A DNA stretch of 64,000 nucleotides from Salinisphaera hydrothermalis C41B8 (GTDB taxonomy: Bacteria > Pseudomonadota > Gammaproteobacteria > Nevskiales > Salinisphaeraceae): positions 1 to 64,000 of the forward strand of contig NZ_APNK01000016.1 in assembly GCF_000732535.1 (NCBI RefSeq). Direction: 5' to 3'. A program made the position numbers and the translations under genes. The number at the start of each line of letters is the position of its first letter. Positions within the stretch are counted from its first letter, which is position 1. The notes below the pieces were generated by a model. It did not search any database, was not told where the DNA came from, and saw only the letters and a list, made by a program, of their open reading frames with translations. Below are positions 1 to 8,491 of the stretch, in pieces.

Positions 1-56
1 CGAGATCCCCAGCCATTCTTTTATCCGCCAAACCAGTTGTTGGCGGGACTGGACAC

Positions 57-680
57 CTAGGACCGGGGCGGTAGGCTGCGGCGTCGACGCACGCCCCAGC
101 CGAGCAGGGCCAGGCCGAAGCCGAACAGTAGCCAGGCCGGGGGTTCCGGAATATTCGTGTTACCGCCGGGCGGCGAGGGCGAACGATTGTCGACCTGGCC
201 GAGCAGTACGCCGCTCCCCTGGCGTGCGGTCTCGTAGCTGGCGACAAAGCGGCCCGGACTTCCATACACCGCCAGATTCAGACTGCAACCGGCGCAGTGA
301 GTATTCCAGAGCGGCAATGTCAGTTGATAGAACAAGCCGTCGAGATGCATCCCCTGGTCCGAGGTATGACCCGTGATTTGGCTGGCTGCCGGTTCATTGA
401 GGCTCGTGGTGAAATCCAGGCCACCGATCTGGAGGTCGAGCCGGGCGACATCGGCGGCATTGAAGACGCCGCCGCGATAAGCGTCGATGAAGCGAAGCTG
501 GCCGGTGAGAACGCTGTGGCCGTCGACTGCCTTGGCGCCCGGCGAGAGCGCCATAAAATCCGGCGTTCCCGTGAACGCAATCACGGTGGCGCCGGCCGGG
601 CCACACAAGCCGGCGCAAAGCGCAGCGGCGAACAGGCGTGGCCCGATGGCGCGGACGAGCCGCCGATATCGATCGATCAT
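57..680 (-). CDS. PEP-CTERM sorting-domain exported protein
   Basis: Exported protein of about 207 residues and unknown function. The N-terminus has a basic stretch followed by a hydrophobic signal segment ending near an Ala-Gly-Ala-Thr run. The C-terminus carries Pro-Glu-Pro, a roughly 17-residue hydrophobic helix and an Arg cluster, the layout of PEP-CTERM sorting signals recognised by exosortase/archaeosortase systems. No exosortase gene lies in this window. The start at 680 is preferred over the in-frame upstream start at 725 because GGGGGA sits just upstream and the signal peptide then begins correctly. Two Cys in a Cys-Ala-Gly-Cys context may form a disulfide. The middle region matches no family I recognise. 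Confidence 0.75.
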   Translation of the reverse strand: MIDRYRRLVRAIGPRLFAAALCAGLCGPAGATVIAFTGTPDFMALSPGAKAVDGHSVLTGQLRFIDAYRGGVFNAADVARLDLQIGGLDFTTSLNEPAASQITGHTSDQGMHLDGLFYQLTLPLWNTHCAGCSLNLAVYGSPGRFVASYETARQGSGVLLGQVDNRSPSPPGGNTNIPEPPAWLLFGFGLALLGWGVRRRRSLPPRS

Positions 681-860
681 GAATCCCCCAACTGTCCACT
701 GGCCCCTGGCGATATGATGCACCAATCGTCGTGTGCTCGACGTGCGATCGCGTCGAGCCGGACGTAGGCGCGGGCGGCCTTCGATGGTGTTGCCTGGAGG
801 CGTCGTCCTATGAAAGCCCCATATCGGAGCGGCGGGTGACGGTACGGCGAGGACGAGGAG

Positions 861-936
861 TGGCGCTCCCTAGGGGACTCGAACCCCTGTTTTCGCCGTG
901 AGAGGGCGACGTCCTAGACCGCTAGACGAAGGGAGC
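861..936 (-). tRNA. tRNA-Glu (anticodon CTC)
   Basis: A 76-nt cloverleaf is readable on the minus strand. The acceptor stem GCTCCCT pairs with AGGGAGC, the discriminator is G, and CCA is encoded. The D-arm is of the TCTAGCGGTCTAGGA type. The anticodon loop CTCTCAC is closed by a GCC/GGC stem, giving anticodon CTC for GAG codons. The T-arm contains GGTTCGAGTCC. It lies 14 bp downstream of the stop codon of the FAD oxidoreductase gene on the same strand, so it may be processed from a read-through transcript or have its own promoter. Confidence 0.95.
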
Positions 937-950
937 GCGTTGGCCGCGGA

Positions 951-2120
951 TTATACGCCCGAGCGATGCATGATGCGAGCGATTTTGCCGGCGTCGTAGC
1001 GCTCGATGAAGCGTTGGTCGATGGCCTGCTTGAGCCGCCATACGGCATAACCGCTCGGCGCAATCGGCCAGCCACGGGCGGCGACGGCGCGTCGGGCGCC
1101 CAGACCGATCAGGGCGAGTGCTCTGGGTTGGGCTTCGAACGCGCGCAGCGGACGGCCGGTCGCGGTGCGCTCGATGTTGTCGGCCAGGACCGGGGCCGCG
1201 CGTACCGCGAACACGCCGGATTTTGGGCGGGGCAACGGCAGGCTGGCGATATCGCCAGCGGCGAATACCTCGGGCGCTTCGACACTGCGCAACGTAGCGT
1301 CGACGCGCACGAAACCCTGGGCATCTCGAACCAGGCCGCGGCTGCCGAGCCCAGGCGCCGTCGCTGCGCCGGTGGCCAGCACCACCGCATCGGCCGGAAA
1401 GATGCGGCCGTCGTCGCTCGCGATCGTATCGGAGGCGATGCGCGTAATGGACGCTTCGGGGTGGCGCCCGATGCCGGCGTCGCACAGTGCTTGCGCCAGG
1501 GTTTCTGCCGCGGCTGGCTCGGCGCCGCCGAGCAGTGCCGGGCCGCGATGGTACAAATCGATCCGCGGATTCGGGCGGCATCGACGCCAGCGATACGCTA
1601 ATGCGAGGGCCAGTTCCACGCCGCCCGCGCCGCCGCCGATCACGGCGATCCGCAACGGCGCGCGCGCGGTTTCGAGCCGATGCTCGATTCGCGCCAGCCC
1701 CCGCCAGAGCGTGGCCACCGGCTTGACGGGCACGACGTGCGCCTGATGGTCGCCGGCGACCACCGGCGGCTCGGTCCCGATATTGAGCGACAAGAGGTCG
1801 TAAGCTTGCTGCGTGCCGTCGGCGAGGTGGACCCGACGGGCCGTCGCGTCGATTCGTGTCACCCGGCCACGGTGCCAGTTCACCGCGGCAAGCCGGGCGA
1901 GTGCAGCGACATCGATCTGCATGTCGTGGCGCGCGTAGTGCCCGGCCACCGTGGCCGGCAGTAGCCCGGAATAAGCCATGGTGTCTTCAGGCTCGATCAG
2001 ATCGATGGCCGCGAACGCGCGCCGCAGCGCCGGCCGCAGCGCCAGCCGGCGCAATAATTCCACGTGGGCGTGCCCGGCGCCGGTGAGCACGAGGCGCGGG
2101 CTTTCGTTTGCCAAATCCAT
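951..2120 (-). CDS. FAD-dependent pyridine nucleotide-disulfide oxidoreductase (SelD-N-terminal-like)
   Basis: A 389-residue flavoprotein with an N-terminal dinucleotide-binding motif GAGHAHVELLRR and a second, NAD(P)-binding Rossmann motif GGGAGGVELALA near residue 160. An ATG-x4-GLGSRGL-type FAD segment and a C-terminal VFAAGDIA motif follow. The GAGHAHV signature is typical of the NADH dehydrogenase-like subfamily that is sometimes fused in front of selenophosphate synthetase. Here it stands alone and no selD is in the window. It lacks the CxxxxC redox disulfide, so an NADH:quinone- or Ndh-2-like reaction is more likely than disulfide reduction. It is the last gene of a three-gene minus-strand cluster after the rhomboid and the small membrane protein. 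Confidence 0.78.
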   Translation of the reverse strand: MDLANESPRLVLTGAGHAHVELLRRLALRPALRRAFAAIDLIEPEDTMAYSGLLPATVAGHYARHDMQIDVAALARLAAVNWHRGRVTRIDATARRVHLADGTQQAYDLLSLNIGTEPPVVAGDHQAHVVPVKPVATLWRGLARIEHRLETARAPLRIAVIGGGAGGVELALALAYRWRRCRPNPRIDLYHRGPALLGGAEPAAAETLAQALCDAGIGRHPEASITRIASDTIASDDGRIFPADAVVLATGAATAPGLGSRGLVRDAQGFVRVDATLRSVEAPEVFAAGDIASLPLPRPKSGVFAVRAAPVLADNIERTATGRPLRAFEAQPRALALIGLGARRAVAARGWPIAPSGYAVWRLKQAIDQRFIERYDAGKIARIMHRSGV

Positions 2121-2129
2121 ATTCAGTAT

Positions 2130-2342
2130 TCAGTACAGCGTATTCCAACCGCCCACGAACAGCCGATAGCCGATCAACAGGCCATAGACCAGCAACAAAG
2201 CGATGACGACCAGCGTGATGGTGCGCGGCCCTTGTTGCTCCGGCTCCGGCTCTCCCCGGCGGCGGCGCTGCCAGCGTTGCCAGCGCGCGCGTACCAGCAG
2301 CACGACGACGGCGAGTGCGGCCAGCCAGAAGAGTACCCGCAT
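2130..2342 (-). CDS. small two-helix membrane protein
   Basis: A 70-residue protein with two hydrophobic segments, roughly residues 4-18 and 43-62. They are separated by a strongly basic Arg-rich stretch and a Glu/Pro/Gln linker, consistent with a hairpin inner-membrane protein. Its start lies 1 bp after the rhomboid stop and its stop is 9 bp before the FAD oxidoreductase start, which argues for one operon. The family is not recognised. It may be an accessory subunit anchoring the downstream flavoprotein to the membrane, but that is inference from position only. Confidence 0.6.
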   Translation of the reverse strand: MRVLFWLAALAVVVLLVRARWQRWQRRRRGEPEPEQQGPRTITLVVIALLLVYGLLIGYRLFVGGWNTLY

Positions 2343-2343
2343 A

Positions 2344-2952
2344 TCAGAACTGGGCCCCGGGCGAGGTGATCTGTGCCAGGAACAGTGGCCCCAACCGCGG
2401 TTCCATGATCAATGTGAAGACCACGCCGAAGGCCGCCCCCCATAGATGCGCGCTGTGGTTGATGTGGTCGTGGCCGAGCCGGCCGGCATAGAGACCGTAG
2501 GCGGTGAACAGCACGCCGTAGAGAATCGCCGGCACCGGTACCACGAAAACATAGATCGTCGACCATGGCGCGAGCAGGATAAAGGCAAACAGAACGGCCG
2601 AAACGGCGCCCGATGCGCCCAGGCTGCGATAGCGCGAATCTTGGCGATGCTGGAGATAGCTCGGCACGGTCGAAACCACGGCCGCAGCAAAATAAAAGAG
2701 TACGAAGCCCACCGCGCCGATATAGCGCTCGAAGAACCCCTCGATCACACGGCCAAAGAAGAACAGCGTGATCATGTTGAACGCTAGATGCGCGCCATCG
2801 GCATGCACGAACGCGTTGGTGACGAGGCGGAAATATTCGCCGCGGTTGACCGCCGGCGGCCAGAGCAGCAGCCGATCGAGCAGGCGCTCATTGGAAAAAC
2901 AGGTGATCGAGACCGCGCAGGTGATCGCGATCAATAGAACGGTGACCCACAT
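2344..2952 (-). CDS. rhomboid-family intramembrane serine protease
   Basis: A 202-residue polytopic protein with about six transmembrane helices. The catalytic serine lies in Gly-Ala-Ser-Gly (Ser114) and the partner histidine is His169 in AHLWG of the last helix. The HLAFN segment (His55, Asn59) matches the oxyanion-hole residues of E. coli GlpG. It should cleave transmembrane segments of membrane proteins within the inner membrane. It is first gene of the cluster with the small membrane protein and the FAD oxidoreductase. The all-in-one bacterial rhomboid core is present without the GlpG cytosolic domain. Confidence 0.9.
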   Translation of the reverse strand: MWVTVLLIAITCAVSITCFSNERLLDRLLLWPPAVNRGEYFRLVTNAFVHADGAHLAFNMITLFFFGRVIEGFFERYIGAVGFVLFYFAAAVVSTVPSYLQHRQDSRYRSLGASGAVSAVLFAFILLAPWSTIYVFVVPVPAILYGVLFTAYGLYAGRLGHDHINHSAHLWGAAFGVVFTLIMEPRLGPLFLAQITSPGAQF

Positions 2953-3083
2953 GCTGATGTCCGGTGGCGGGCGAAATCGGCACGAGTATACGGGGTTGTT
3001 TCCGCGTGCCGAACCGACGGAACGCGATCGCGCTGTGGCGTCGCGGCGATGCGAGGTTGCCCCGCGCGTCGAACCGAACGTCG

Positions 3084-3443
3084 TCAGCGCTGCTGGTCGA
3101 CCCGAATGGCCGGATGATCGAAGGCGATCAGGCCGGCGATCGTCGCCACGTCTGCCAACGGTTCGTCGTAGGACCAGGCGGCATCGGTATAAGTTCGGTC
3201 GCCGGCGACCACATGGAAATAGCGCGCGTCGCCCTTGTAGGGGCAGTGCGTGCGCGTGTCCGACTCGATCAGCGCACCGGCCGCGACATCGCCGCGTGGC
3301 ACATACAGCTTTGGTCGATAGCCGCGTTCGTTAAGCAGTACGGCGCGCCGCGTATTCGCGATCAAACGCGTGTCGGCGCTCACGCTGACGGTCTCGGATA
3401 CGGCCTGCGTGGTGATGCGGGGTTCGGTGTCTTGTGCGGACAT
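3084..3443 (-). CDS. DUF427 domain protein
   Basis: A 119-residue protein matching DUF427, recognised by the THCPYKGDARYF segment and the flanking YVPRGDV and WSYDEPL motifs. The fold is a small beta-barrel; the biochemical role is unknown. It starts 23 bp after the stop of the DUF6314 gene on the same strand, so the two are probably co-transcribed. Both are typically small soluble proteins. No signal peptide is seen. Confidence 0.85.
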   Translation of the reverse strand: MSAQDTEPRITTQAVSETVSVSADTRLIANTRRAVLLNERGYRPKLYVPRGDVAAGALIESDTRTHCPYKGDARYFHVVAGDRTYTDAAWSYDEPLADVATIAGLIAFDHPAIRVDQQR

Positions 3444-3466
3444 GGGGGCTCCGTGACGTCAGTCGA

Positions 3467-3958
3467 TCATGATCCACGATAGCGATAATGCAGATGCTCG
3501 TCCTTGCGCGGTCCGGTGATCGACCAGTCGAGATCGAACCCGGTCTCGGCCAGGACCAGCGTGCCGCGATAAACGTCGTCGCCGCAAAGATGCGGTTGTT
3601 GGCAGATCAGCCGGTCCGCGCTCTCGGCGACGAGTTCGAACAGAAACACCGCGGCATCGGTGCCGAAACGCTCGTGGTAGAGCCGTAGGCGGTCGCCGAC
3701 ACGTTGCCAGCGATAGACGTTGTTCATGGTCACGCCGCGCGCGGCCCCGGCGGGCACGAATCGGCCGCGCTCGATCAGGCGCCAATCGTTGCCTGCCCGC
3801 TCCGTGCGGATTCCGGCCGTACCGCGGCCGCGCCAGTCCGTTTGCGACGCGGGGCCCGGTTCGGCGGTGAACGACAGCGAGCGCAGCCCGGGCAGGCATT
3901 GCCAGGCCCGTATAATCGCGTCGCTTCCCTCGTTGTCCGCTGCCGCTGCGATCGTCAT
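3467..3958 (-). CDS. DUF6314 family protein
   Basis: A 163-residue soluble protein resembling DUF6314. It has Trp-x-Gly-x-Gly after an N-terminal helix, then a NNVYRW segment, LRLYHERFG, and a C-terminal HLCGDDVYRG. That pattern (a lipocalin-like beta sheet with C-x-x-D-x-Y) characterises the family, whose function is unknown. Its ATG (3958-3956) overlaps the ATG of the divergent EamA transporter by two bases, so either this start is too long or the two genes are transcribed from promoters inside one another. A downstream non-ATG start cannot be excluded. Confidence 0.65.
   Translation of the reverse strand: MTIAAAADNEGSDAIIRAWQCLPGLRSLSFTAEPGPASQTDWRGRGTAGIRTERAGNDWRLIERGRFVPAGAARGVTMNNVYRWQRVGDRLRLYHERFGTDAAVFLFELVAESADRLICQQPHLCGDDVYRGTLVLAETGFDLDWSITGPRKDEHLHYRYRGS
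3911..3916 (+). promoter_or_regulatory. candidate -10 box for the EamA transporter
   Basis: A perfect TATAAT lies 40 bp upstream of the ATG at 3957, inside the divergent DUF6314 coding sequence. No good -35 hexamer is found at 16-18 bp, so this is only suggestive. It does support the start at 3957 over the in-frame ATG at 3720. Confidence 0.3.
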
Positions 3959-4823
3959 GAGCTATCTCGTCGCCGTCACTATTCTCTGGGCGTTCTCTTT
4001 CAGCCTGATCGGCGTTTATCTTGCCGGCCAGGTCGACGTCTATTTTGCCGTGTTGACCCGGATCACGCTGGCGCTGCTCGTTTTCGCGCCGATGCTGCGG
4101 CCACGGGCAACCGGACGAGGCCCCGCGCTCGGGCTGATGGCCGTCGGCGCGGTGCAGATCGGGCTGATGTATCTGTTTTTCTACCAGTCTTTTCTGTTCA
4201 TCTCGGTGCCCGAGGTGCTGTTGTTCTCGATCGTCACGCCGATCTACATCACGCTGCTCGAGGATCTGCTGGTCGGCCGCTTCGCGCCGCGCTATCTGCT
4301 GGTCGCCGTGCTGGCCGTGGCCGGGGCAGCGGTCATCCGTTATACCGAGGTCGGTGAGAACGTCTGGCTTGGCTTCGCGCTCATGCAGGGGGCGAATCTC
4401 TGCTTCGCCATCGGCCAGGTCGGGTATCGCCGTCTGGCGCCGCGCCTGCCCGCGGGAGTGCCGCTGCATCGTCAGTTCGCATGGTTCTTCGCCGGCGCCT
4501 GGCCGGTCGCCGCGATCTCGTTCGCCGTGCTGGGCAACCGCAACGCTATCGCCGATACGCCCACCGAATGGGCGGTGTTGCTATGGCTCGGCATCGCGGC
4601 CTCGGGCGTGGGTTATTACGCCTGGAATCGCGGTGTGACCCGGGTCGATGCCGGCACGCTCGCGGTGATGAACAACGCGCTGATACCGGCCGGACTGATC
4701 GTGAATCTGTTGATCTGGAACCATCAGGCCGATCTGGTCCGCCTCGCGCTCGGCGCGACGATCATCGGCGGCGCCCTGGCCGTCAACGCGGGCTGGGCTC
4801 GGCGCGCCGGGTCGCGCGGCTGA
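3957..4823 (+). CDS. EamA/DMT-family transporter
   Basis: A 288-residue inner-membrane protein with about ten hydrophobic helices arranged as two EamA repeats. The N-terminal ILWAFSFSLIGVY and the C-terminal GVGYYAWNRGV segments are characteristic. Members export or import amino acids, carboxylates or other small metabolites; the substrate cannot be read from the sequence. The start ATGAGCTAT is chosen because the hydrophobic segment begins immediately. An upstream in-frame start would add a basic, non-hydrophobic 79-residue extension read from the opposite strand's gene. No clear Shine-Dalgarno is visible. Confidence 0.82.
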   Translation: MSYLVAVTILWAFSFSLIGVYLAGQVDVYFAVLTRITLALLVFAPMLRPRATGRGPALGLMAVGAVQIGLMYLFFYQSFLFISVPEVLLFSIVTPIYITLLEDLLVGRFAPRYLLVAVLAVAGAAVIRYTEVGENVWLGFALMQGANLCFAIGQVGYRRLAPRLPAGVPLHRQFAWFFAGAWPVAAISFAVLGNRNAIADTPTEWAVLLWLGIAASGVGYYAWNRGVTRVDAGTLAVMNNALIPAGLIVNLLIWNHQADLVRLALGATIIGGALAVNAGWARRAGSRG

Positions 4824-4955
4824 GCTGCATCATCGTGCGCGGCGTGTAGTCAGCGGGCTGCGTTGACGGTTGTCCTCGGCCTGGGCGAATTGGTCCTCGC
4901 ACGAAGCGGTGACAGGCACTACGCTTGCCTTCAGCCCAACCGCGAGGAGTCCGCC

Positions 4956-6581
4956 ATGGAATTCTTTTTTAATGCCGCTGACGACGTGGTCGACGACGCC
5001 CTGTCGGGTCTGGCACGCATTGCGCCCGTACGCATCAGCGAACGCGGCTCCGGCATGCGGTTGATCGTCGATCGGGACTTCGACCGCGACCGGGTGGCGG
5101 TGATCTCCGGGGGCGGTGCCGGGCACGAACCGTCGCATGCCGGGCTGGTCGGTCGCGGCATGCTGGCGGCGGCCATCGCCGGTGATCTGTTCACCTCACC
5201 CAGTGTCGAGGCCGTGCTGGCCGCGATCCGCGAGGTCACCGGGCCGGCGGGCTGTCTGCTGGTGATCAAGAACTACACCGGCGACCGGCTCAATTTCGGC
5301 CTGGCCGCGGAGCGCGCCACGCGCGAGGGATACAAGGTTCGGACCGTGATCGTGGCCGATGACGTCTCGCTGCCCGAAGATGTTGGTGCCCGCGGGCTGG
5401 CCGGCACGGTGTTCGTACACAAGATCGCCGGACATCACGCCGCCGCCGGAGCTGATCTGGATGCGGTCGCCGACGCAGCCGAAGCCACGACTCGAGATCT
5501 CGTGTCGATCGGCCTCTCGCTGTCGAGCGCGACGTTGCCCGGAACCGCGCGCGAGCCGCGGTCTCCCGAACTCGGACTCGGCATTCACAACGAACCGGGC
5601 GTGTCGGAAGTCGCGCCCGAGGACGCCGCCGAGGCCGTTGCCATGGCGCTCGAGCCGCTGCTGAAAGCCGCCGATGCGCGGCACGGTCGCGATGCGCGTT
5701 GGGCCGTGCTGGTCAACAATCTCGGCGGCTGCTCGACTCAGGAAATGGGCGTACTGACCGATCAGGTGCTGCGGCAGCTCCCCGAGGGCCGGGCGCGCAT
5801 CGCCGTAGTGCCGGCGGCCTTGATGACGTCGATGAACATGCACGGTTTTTCGATCACGCTGCTGCCCTGCGACGACGCCACCGAAGCCGCGCTGGCCAGC
5901 GATACGGCGGCGGTCGGCTGGCCGGGCGCCGCCTCGGTCACCGAACCCGCGACTTTCGCGCCCACCCCCAGCGCCGACAAACAGCCGGGGGGCGGTGGTC
6001 GCGATGCGCGTATCGGCGAGCAGATACGCGCTGCCGCCGATGCGCTCTCGGCGGCGCGATCCGAGCTCGACGAGCTGGATGCTTCGGCCGGCGACGGCGA
6101 TACCGGCACGGCGTTCGATCGCGGCGCCACGGCCATTCGCCGCGCGCTCGACGACGACCGGCTCTCGACCGGCGATCCGGCGCGTCTGGCCGAGGAAATC
6201 GGCGACGTGCTCGCCCGCGACATGGGCGGCTCGTCCGGCGTGCTGCTGTCGATCCTGTTCACGGCCACTGCTGCCGCACTGGCCGATGGCCGGCCGCTGG
6301 GCGAGGCGCTCACGGCCGGCATCGGTCGCATGCAGGATTACGGCGGTGCGCGGCCGGGCGATCGCACCATGCTCGATGCACTTTCCCCGGCGGCCGAAGC
6401 GCTGACCGACGGCTCGCTGGCCGCTGCCGCCGCGGCTGCCCGCCAGGGCGCGGACGCTACCGCCGACATGGGCCACGCCGGCGCCGGTCGTGCGGCCTAT
6501 GTACGTGACGACGCGCTCGCGGGCATCAAGGACCCGGGCGCGGAAGCCGTGGCCCGCGTGTTTGAGGCACTGGCCGGCTGA
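4956..6581 (+). CDS. dihydroxyacetone kinase, fused DhaK-DhaL
   Basis: An ATP-dependent dihydroxyacetone (glycerone) kinase of about 541 residues. The N-terminal DhaK domain has SGGGAGHEPSH (residues 51-61), KNYTGDRLNF, and the substrate-binding His in GIHNEPG (His211), which forms a hemiaminal with dihydroxyacetone in this family. The C-terminal DhaL domain, after a Pro/Ala-rich linker near residue 330, carries the Mg-ATP-binding DGDTGT motif, MGGSSGVL and GDRTMLD. The single-chain form fits the ATP-dependent rather than the PTS-dependent enzyme. GAGGAG lies 7 bases before the ATG, which decides this start over the longer ORF from 4863. Convergent with the next gene, 12 bp apart. Confidence 0.93.
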   Translation: MEFFFNAADDVVDDALSGLARIAPVRISERGSGMRLIVDRDFDRDRVAVISGGGAGHEPSHAGLVGRGMLAAAIAGDLFTSPSVEAVLAAIREVTGPAGCLLVIKNYTGDRLNFGLAAERATREGYKVRTVIVADDVSLPEDVGARGLAGTVFVHKIAGHHAAAGADLDAVADAAEATTRDLVSIGLSLSSATLPGTAREPRSPELGLGIHNEPGVSEVAPEDAAEAVAMALEPLLKAADARHGRDARWAVLVNNLGGCSTQEMGVLTDQVLRQLPEGRARIAVVPAALMTSMNMHGFSITLLPCDDATEAALASDTAAVGWPGAASVTEPATFAPTPSADKQPGGGGRDARIGEQIRAAADALSAARSELDELDASAGDGDTGTAFDRGATAIRRALDDDRLSTGDPARLAEEIGDVLARDMGGSSGVLLSILFTATAAALADGRPLGEALTAGIGRMQDYGGARPGDRTMLDALSPAAEALTDGSLAAAAAAARQGADATADMGHAGAGRAAYVRDDALAGIKDPGAEAVARVFEALAG

Positions 6582-6593
6582 GCGCCGGCCGGG

Positions 6594-7670
6594 TCAGGAA
6601 GTCGATGCCGCATCGACCTCCAGCCGGCCGCGAATCGCCTGCAGCCCGGTGAGCCAGAGAATGGGCACCGCCTCGATGAAGATGCGGTGTTCGGCGATGC
6701 GGCCGATCACGAGCCCGACCAGCACGAGCGGAACCACCAGCCCCAGCACGGCGGCCTGCAGTCGACGCTCGATATAACGCCACCACAAGGCGACCACGAG
6801 CCAGCAACCGCCGACGAACCGTACCGGCTCGGTGAGCAGATAAACCGGATGCGAGAGCAGTTTGAGATTTTCCGTGACGTGCAGTTCGTAATCGGTATCG
6901 CCGAGCGCGGCGTGCGGATTCGGCTGATCCGCGAATATCCAGTGCAGCGGCCATTGCACCGCGACGTAGAGCGCGCCCATCAGCCCCAGCAACAGCGCCA
7001 GCCTGGCTACCGGCAGCCGGCCTGCGAGCATGAGCGCGGCCATGGGTATGACGAACAGAGTGGTTTCGCGATTGACCGTGCCGATCGCGAACAACAGCGC
7101 AAGACCGATCAGGCGTCGCGGCTCGGGCCGGTCGCCCCAGTCGGCCACGGCCAGCAACAGCGCGAGCGTGAACGCAGCGGCCGGCAGATCGTAGGGGTAG
7201 TAGAACAGCGTGCGTGCGCTCCAATGCCCGAAGTCGAGCGTACCGGCCTCGGGCGATAGCAATGGCCAGACCCGAAGATCCGGCAACAACACAACGATCG
7301 CCAGCGGCAGCACGAGGGTCAACGCAAGCAGCCGTTTGAGGGCCTCGTTCTCGGCGATGCCAAAACGCTCGACCGCGCGATAGGCCAGCGCGATCAAAAT
7401 CAGCCACGTCACCACTTCCAGCAGGCCGAACACGATGTGGTGGCCGAGCGGGGCGAGATGTTCGATCGCTGCGGCCAACGCCGGGATCAATACGCGATGC
7501 TGGAACGGTTCCACCGCCGTGAAATGCGCCATGCGCGCAAAGCTGGTGAGATGGTAAGGCGCTGTGATGGATAGCTGAATCGCCGTACAGAACAACGACA
7601 CGAACAGGGCGGCGGCCCACCATACGCCGCGTTCGAAGCGGCTGACGGACGGATTGGAGATCGGTGCCAA
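6594..7670 (-). CDS. polytopic inner-membrane protein, GT-C-like
   Basis: About 358 residues with eight or more hydrophobic helices and a loop containing NRETTLF near residue 200. The general look is that of GT-C membrane glycosyltransferases and related polytopic proteins of unknown function, but no catalytic motif can be assigned. Translation probably begins at TTG 7670, with a GGGGG stretch about 9 bases upstream; there is no ATG before the first helix. The tail VDAASTS is hydrophilic. A second protein of similar type lies at 23361-24512. Confidence 0.6.
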   Translation of the reverse strand: MAPISNPSVSRFERGVWWAAALFVSLFCTAIQLSITAPYHLTSFARMAHFTAVEPFQHRVLIPALAAAIEHLAPLGHHIVFGLLEVVTWLILIALAYRAVERFGIAENEALKRLLALTLVLPLAIVVLLPDLRVWPLLSPEAGTLDFGHWSARTLFYYPYDLPAAAFTLALLLAVADWGDRPEPRRLIGLALLFAIGTVNRETTLFVIPMAALMLAGRLPVARLALLLGLMGALYVAVQWPLHWIFADQPNPHAALGDTDYELHVTENLKLLSHPVYLLTEPVRFVGGCWLVVALWWRYIERRLQAAVLGLVVPLVLVGLVIGRIAEHRIFIEAVPILWLTGLQAIRGRLEVDAASTS

Positions 7671-7873
7671 GTGATGTGCCCCCGGACGATTCGAAGCAGC
7701 GGCCAGGGCCGCGCGTCATGTCGTACTCACCGGGTTCCACACCCCGCCACCCGATGCGCGCACCGCCGCCCACGGGGCACGGTACGCCCAAAGCGCATAG
7801 TGTGGCATGCCGCGGTACGGAACAGGCGAATGTTGACGGTAAACTGAGGGTTTACCCCAGTCCGAATATCGCC

Positions 7874-8410
7874 ATGGATATTTCATCGCGCTCACCGTTT
7901 CGTATTATGTTGCTGGCCACCGGTGGCACCATCGAGAAAAGCTACGACGCCTCGGCTGGCGCACTGACGCTGGATGTACCCGTGATCGACACGCTATTGG
8001 CGACACTGGACCAGCCCGATGTTCAGGTCGACGTTCGGCGCGTGATGTCGATCGATTCGCTGGACATGGGCGAAGCCGAGCGCGCCGAGGTGGTGACGGC
8101 TGCCCGGGCGGCCCTGGCCGCGAGCGACGTCGATGCCGTCGTGATCACCCACGGCACCGATACGCTGGCACAGACGGCCCAAGCACTCGCCACCGCTCTG
8201 GATACGCCGCGCCTGCCGATCGTGCTGACCGGCGCCATGCGACCGTATCGCGTGGCCGACAGCGACGCCGCGCAGAACGTCGCCCAGGCGCTCATGGCCG
8301 CCCGGTTGCTGACGCCTGGCGTCTATGCCGCGTTTCATGGCCGGGTGATTCCGGCGGGCCGTATCGTCAAAGACTACGAACGACTGACGTTGATCGAATC
8401 CGCGACTTGA
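7874..8410 (+). CDS. single-domain asparaginase-like protein
   Basis: A 178-residue protein covering only the N-terminal domain of type I/II L-asparaginases. It retains the nucleophile motif ATGGTIE, the second active-site THGTDT and TGAMRP. The C-terminal domain, usually another 130-150 residues, is absent and no remnant of it follows; the next gene begins 81 bp on. Short stand-alone members are known in proteobacteria as asparaginase domain-containing proteins of uncertain activity. The ATG at 7874 is chosen because family homology starts at once; the longer ORF from 7664 adds a low-complexity Pro-rich stretch. Confidence 0.75.
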   Translation: MDISSRSPFRIMLLATGGTIEKSYDASAGALTLDVPVIDTLLATLDQPDVQVDVRRVMSIDSLDMGEAERAEVVTAARAALAASDVDAVVITHGTDTLAQTAQALATALDTPRLPIVLTGAMRPYRVADSDAAQNVAQALMAARLLTPGVYAAFHGRVIPAGRIVKDYERLTLIESAT

Positions 8411-8491
8411 AAACGGCGGATCGTGCGCAAGGTTCTTGTTGTCAATGCTTTATGGGCCATGCGGTAGCGGCCCGGCAACTGGAGTTCTGTC

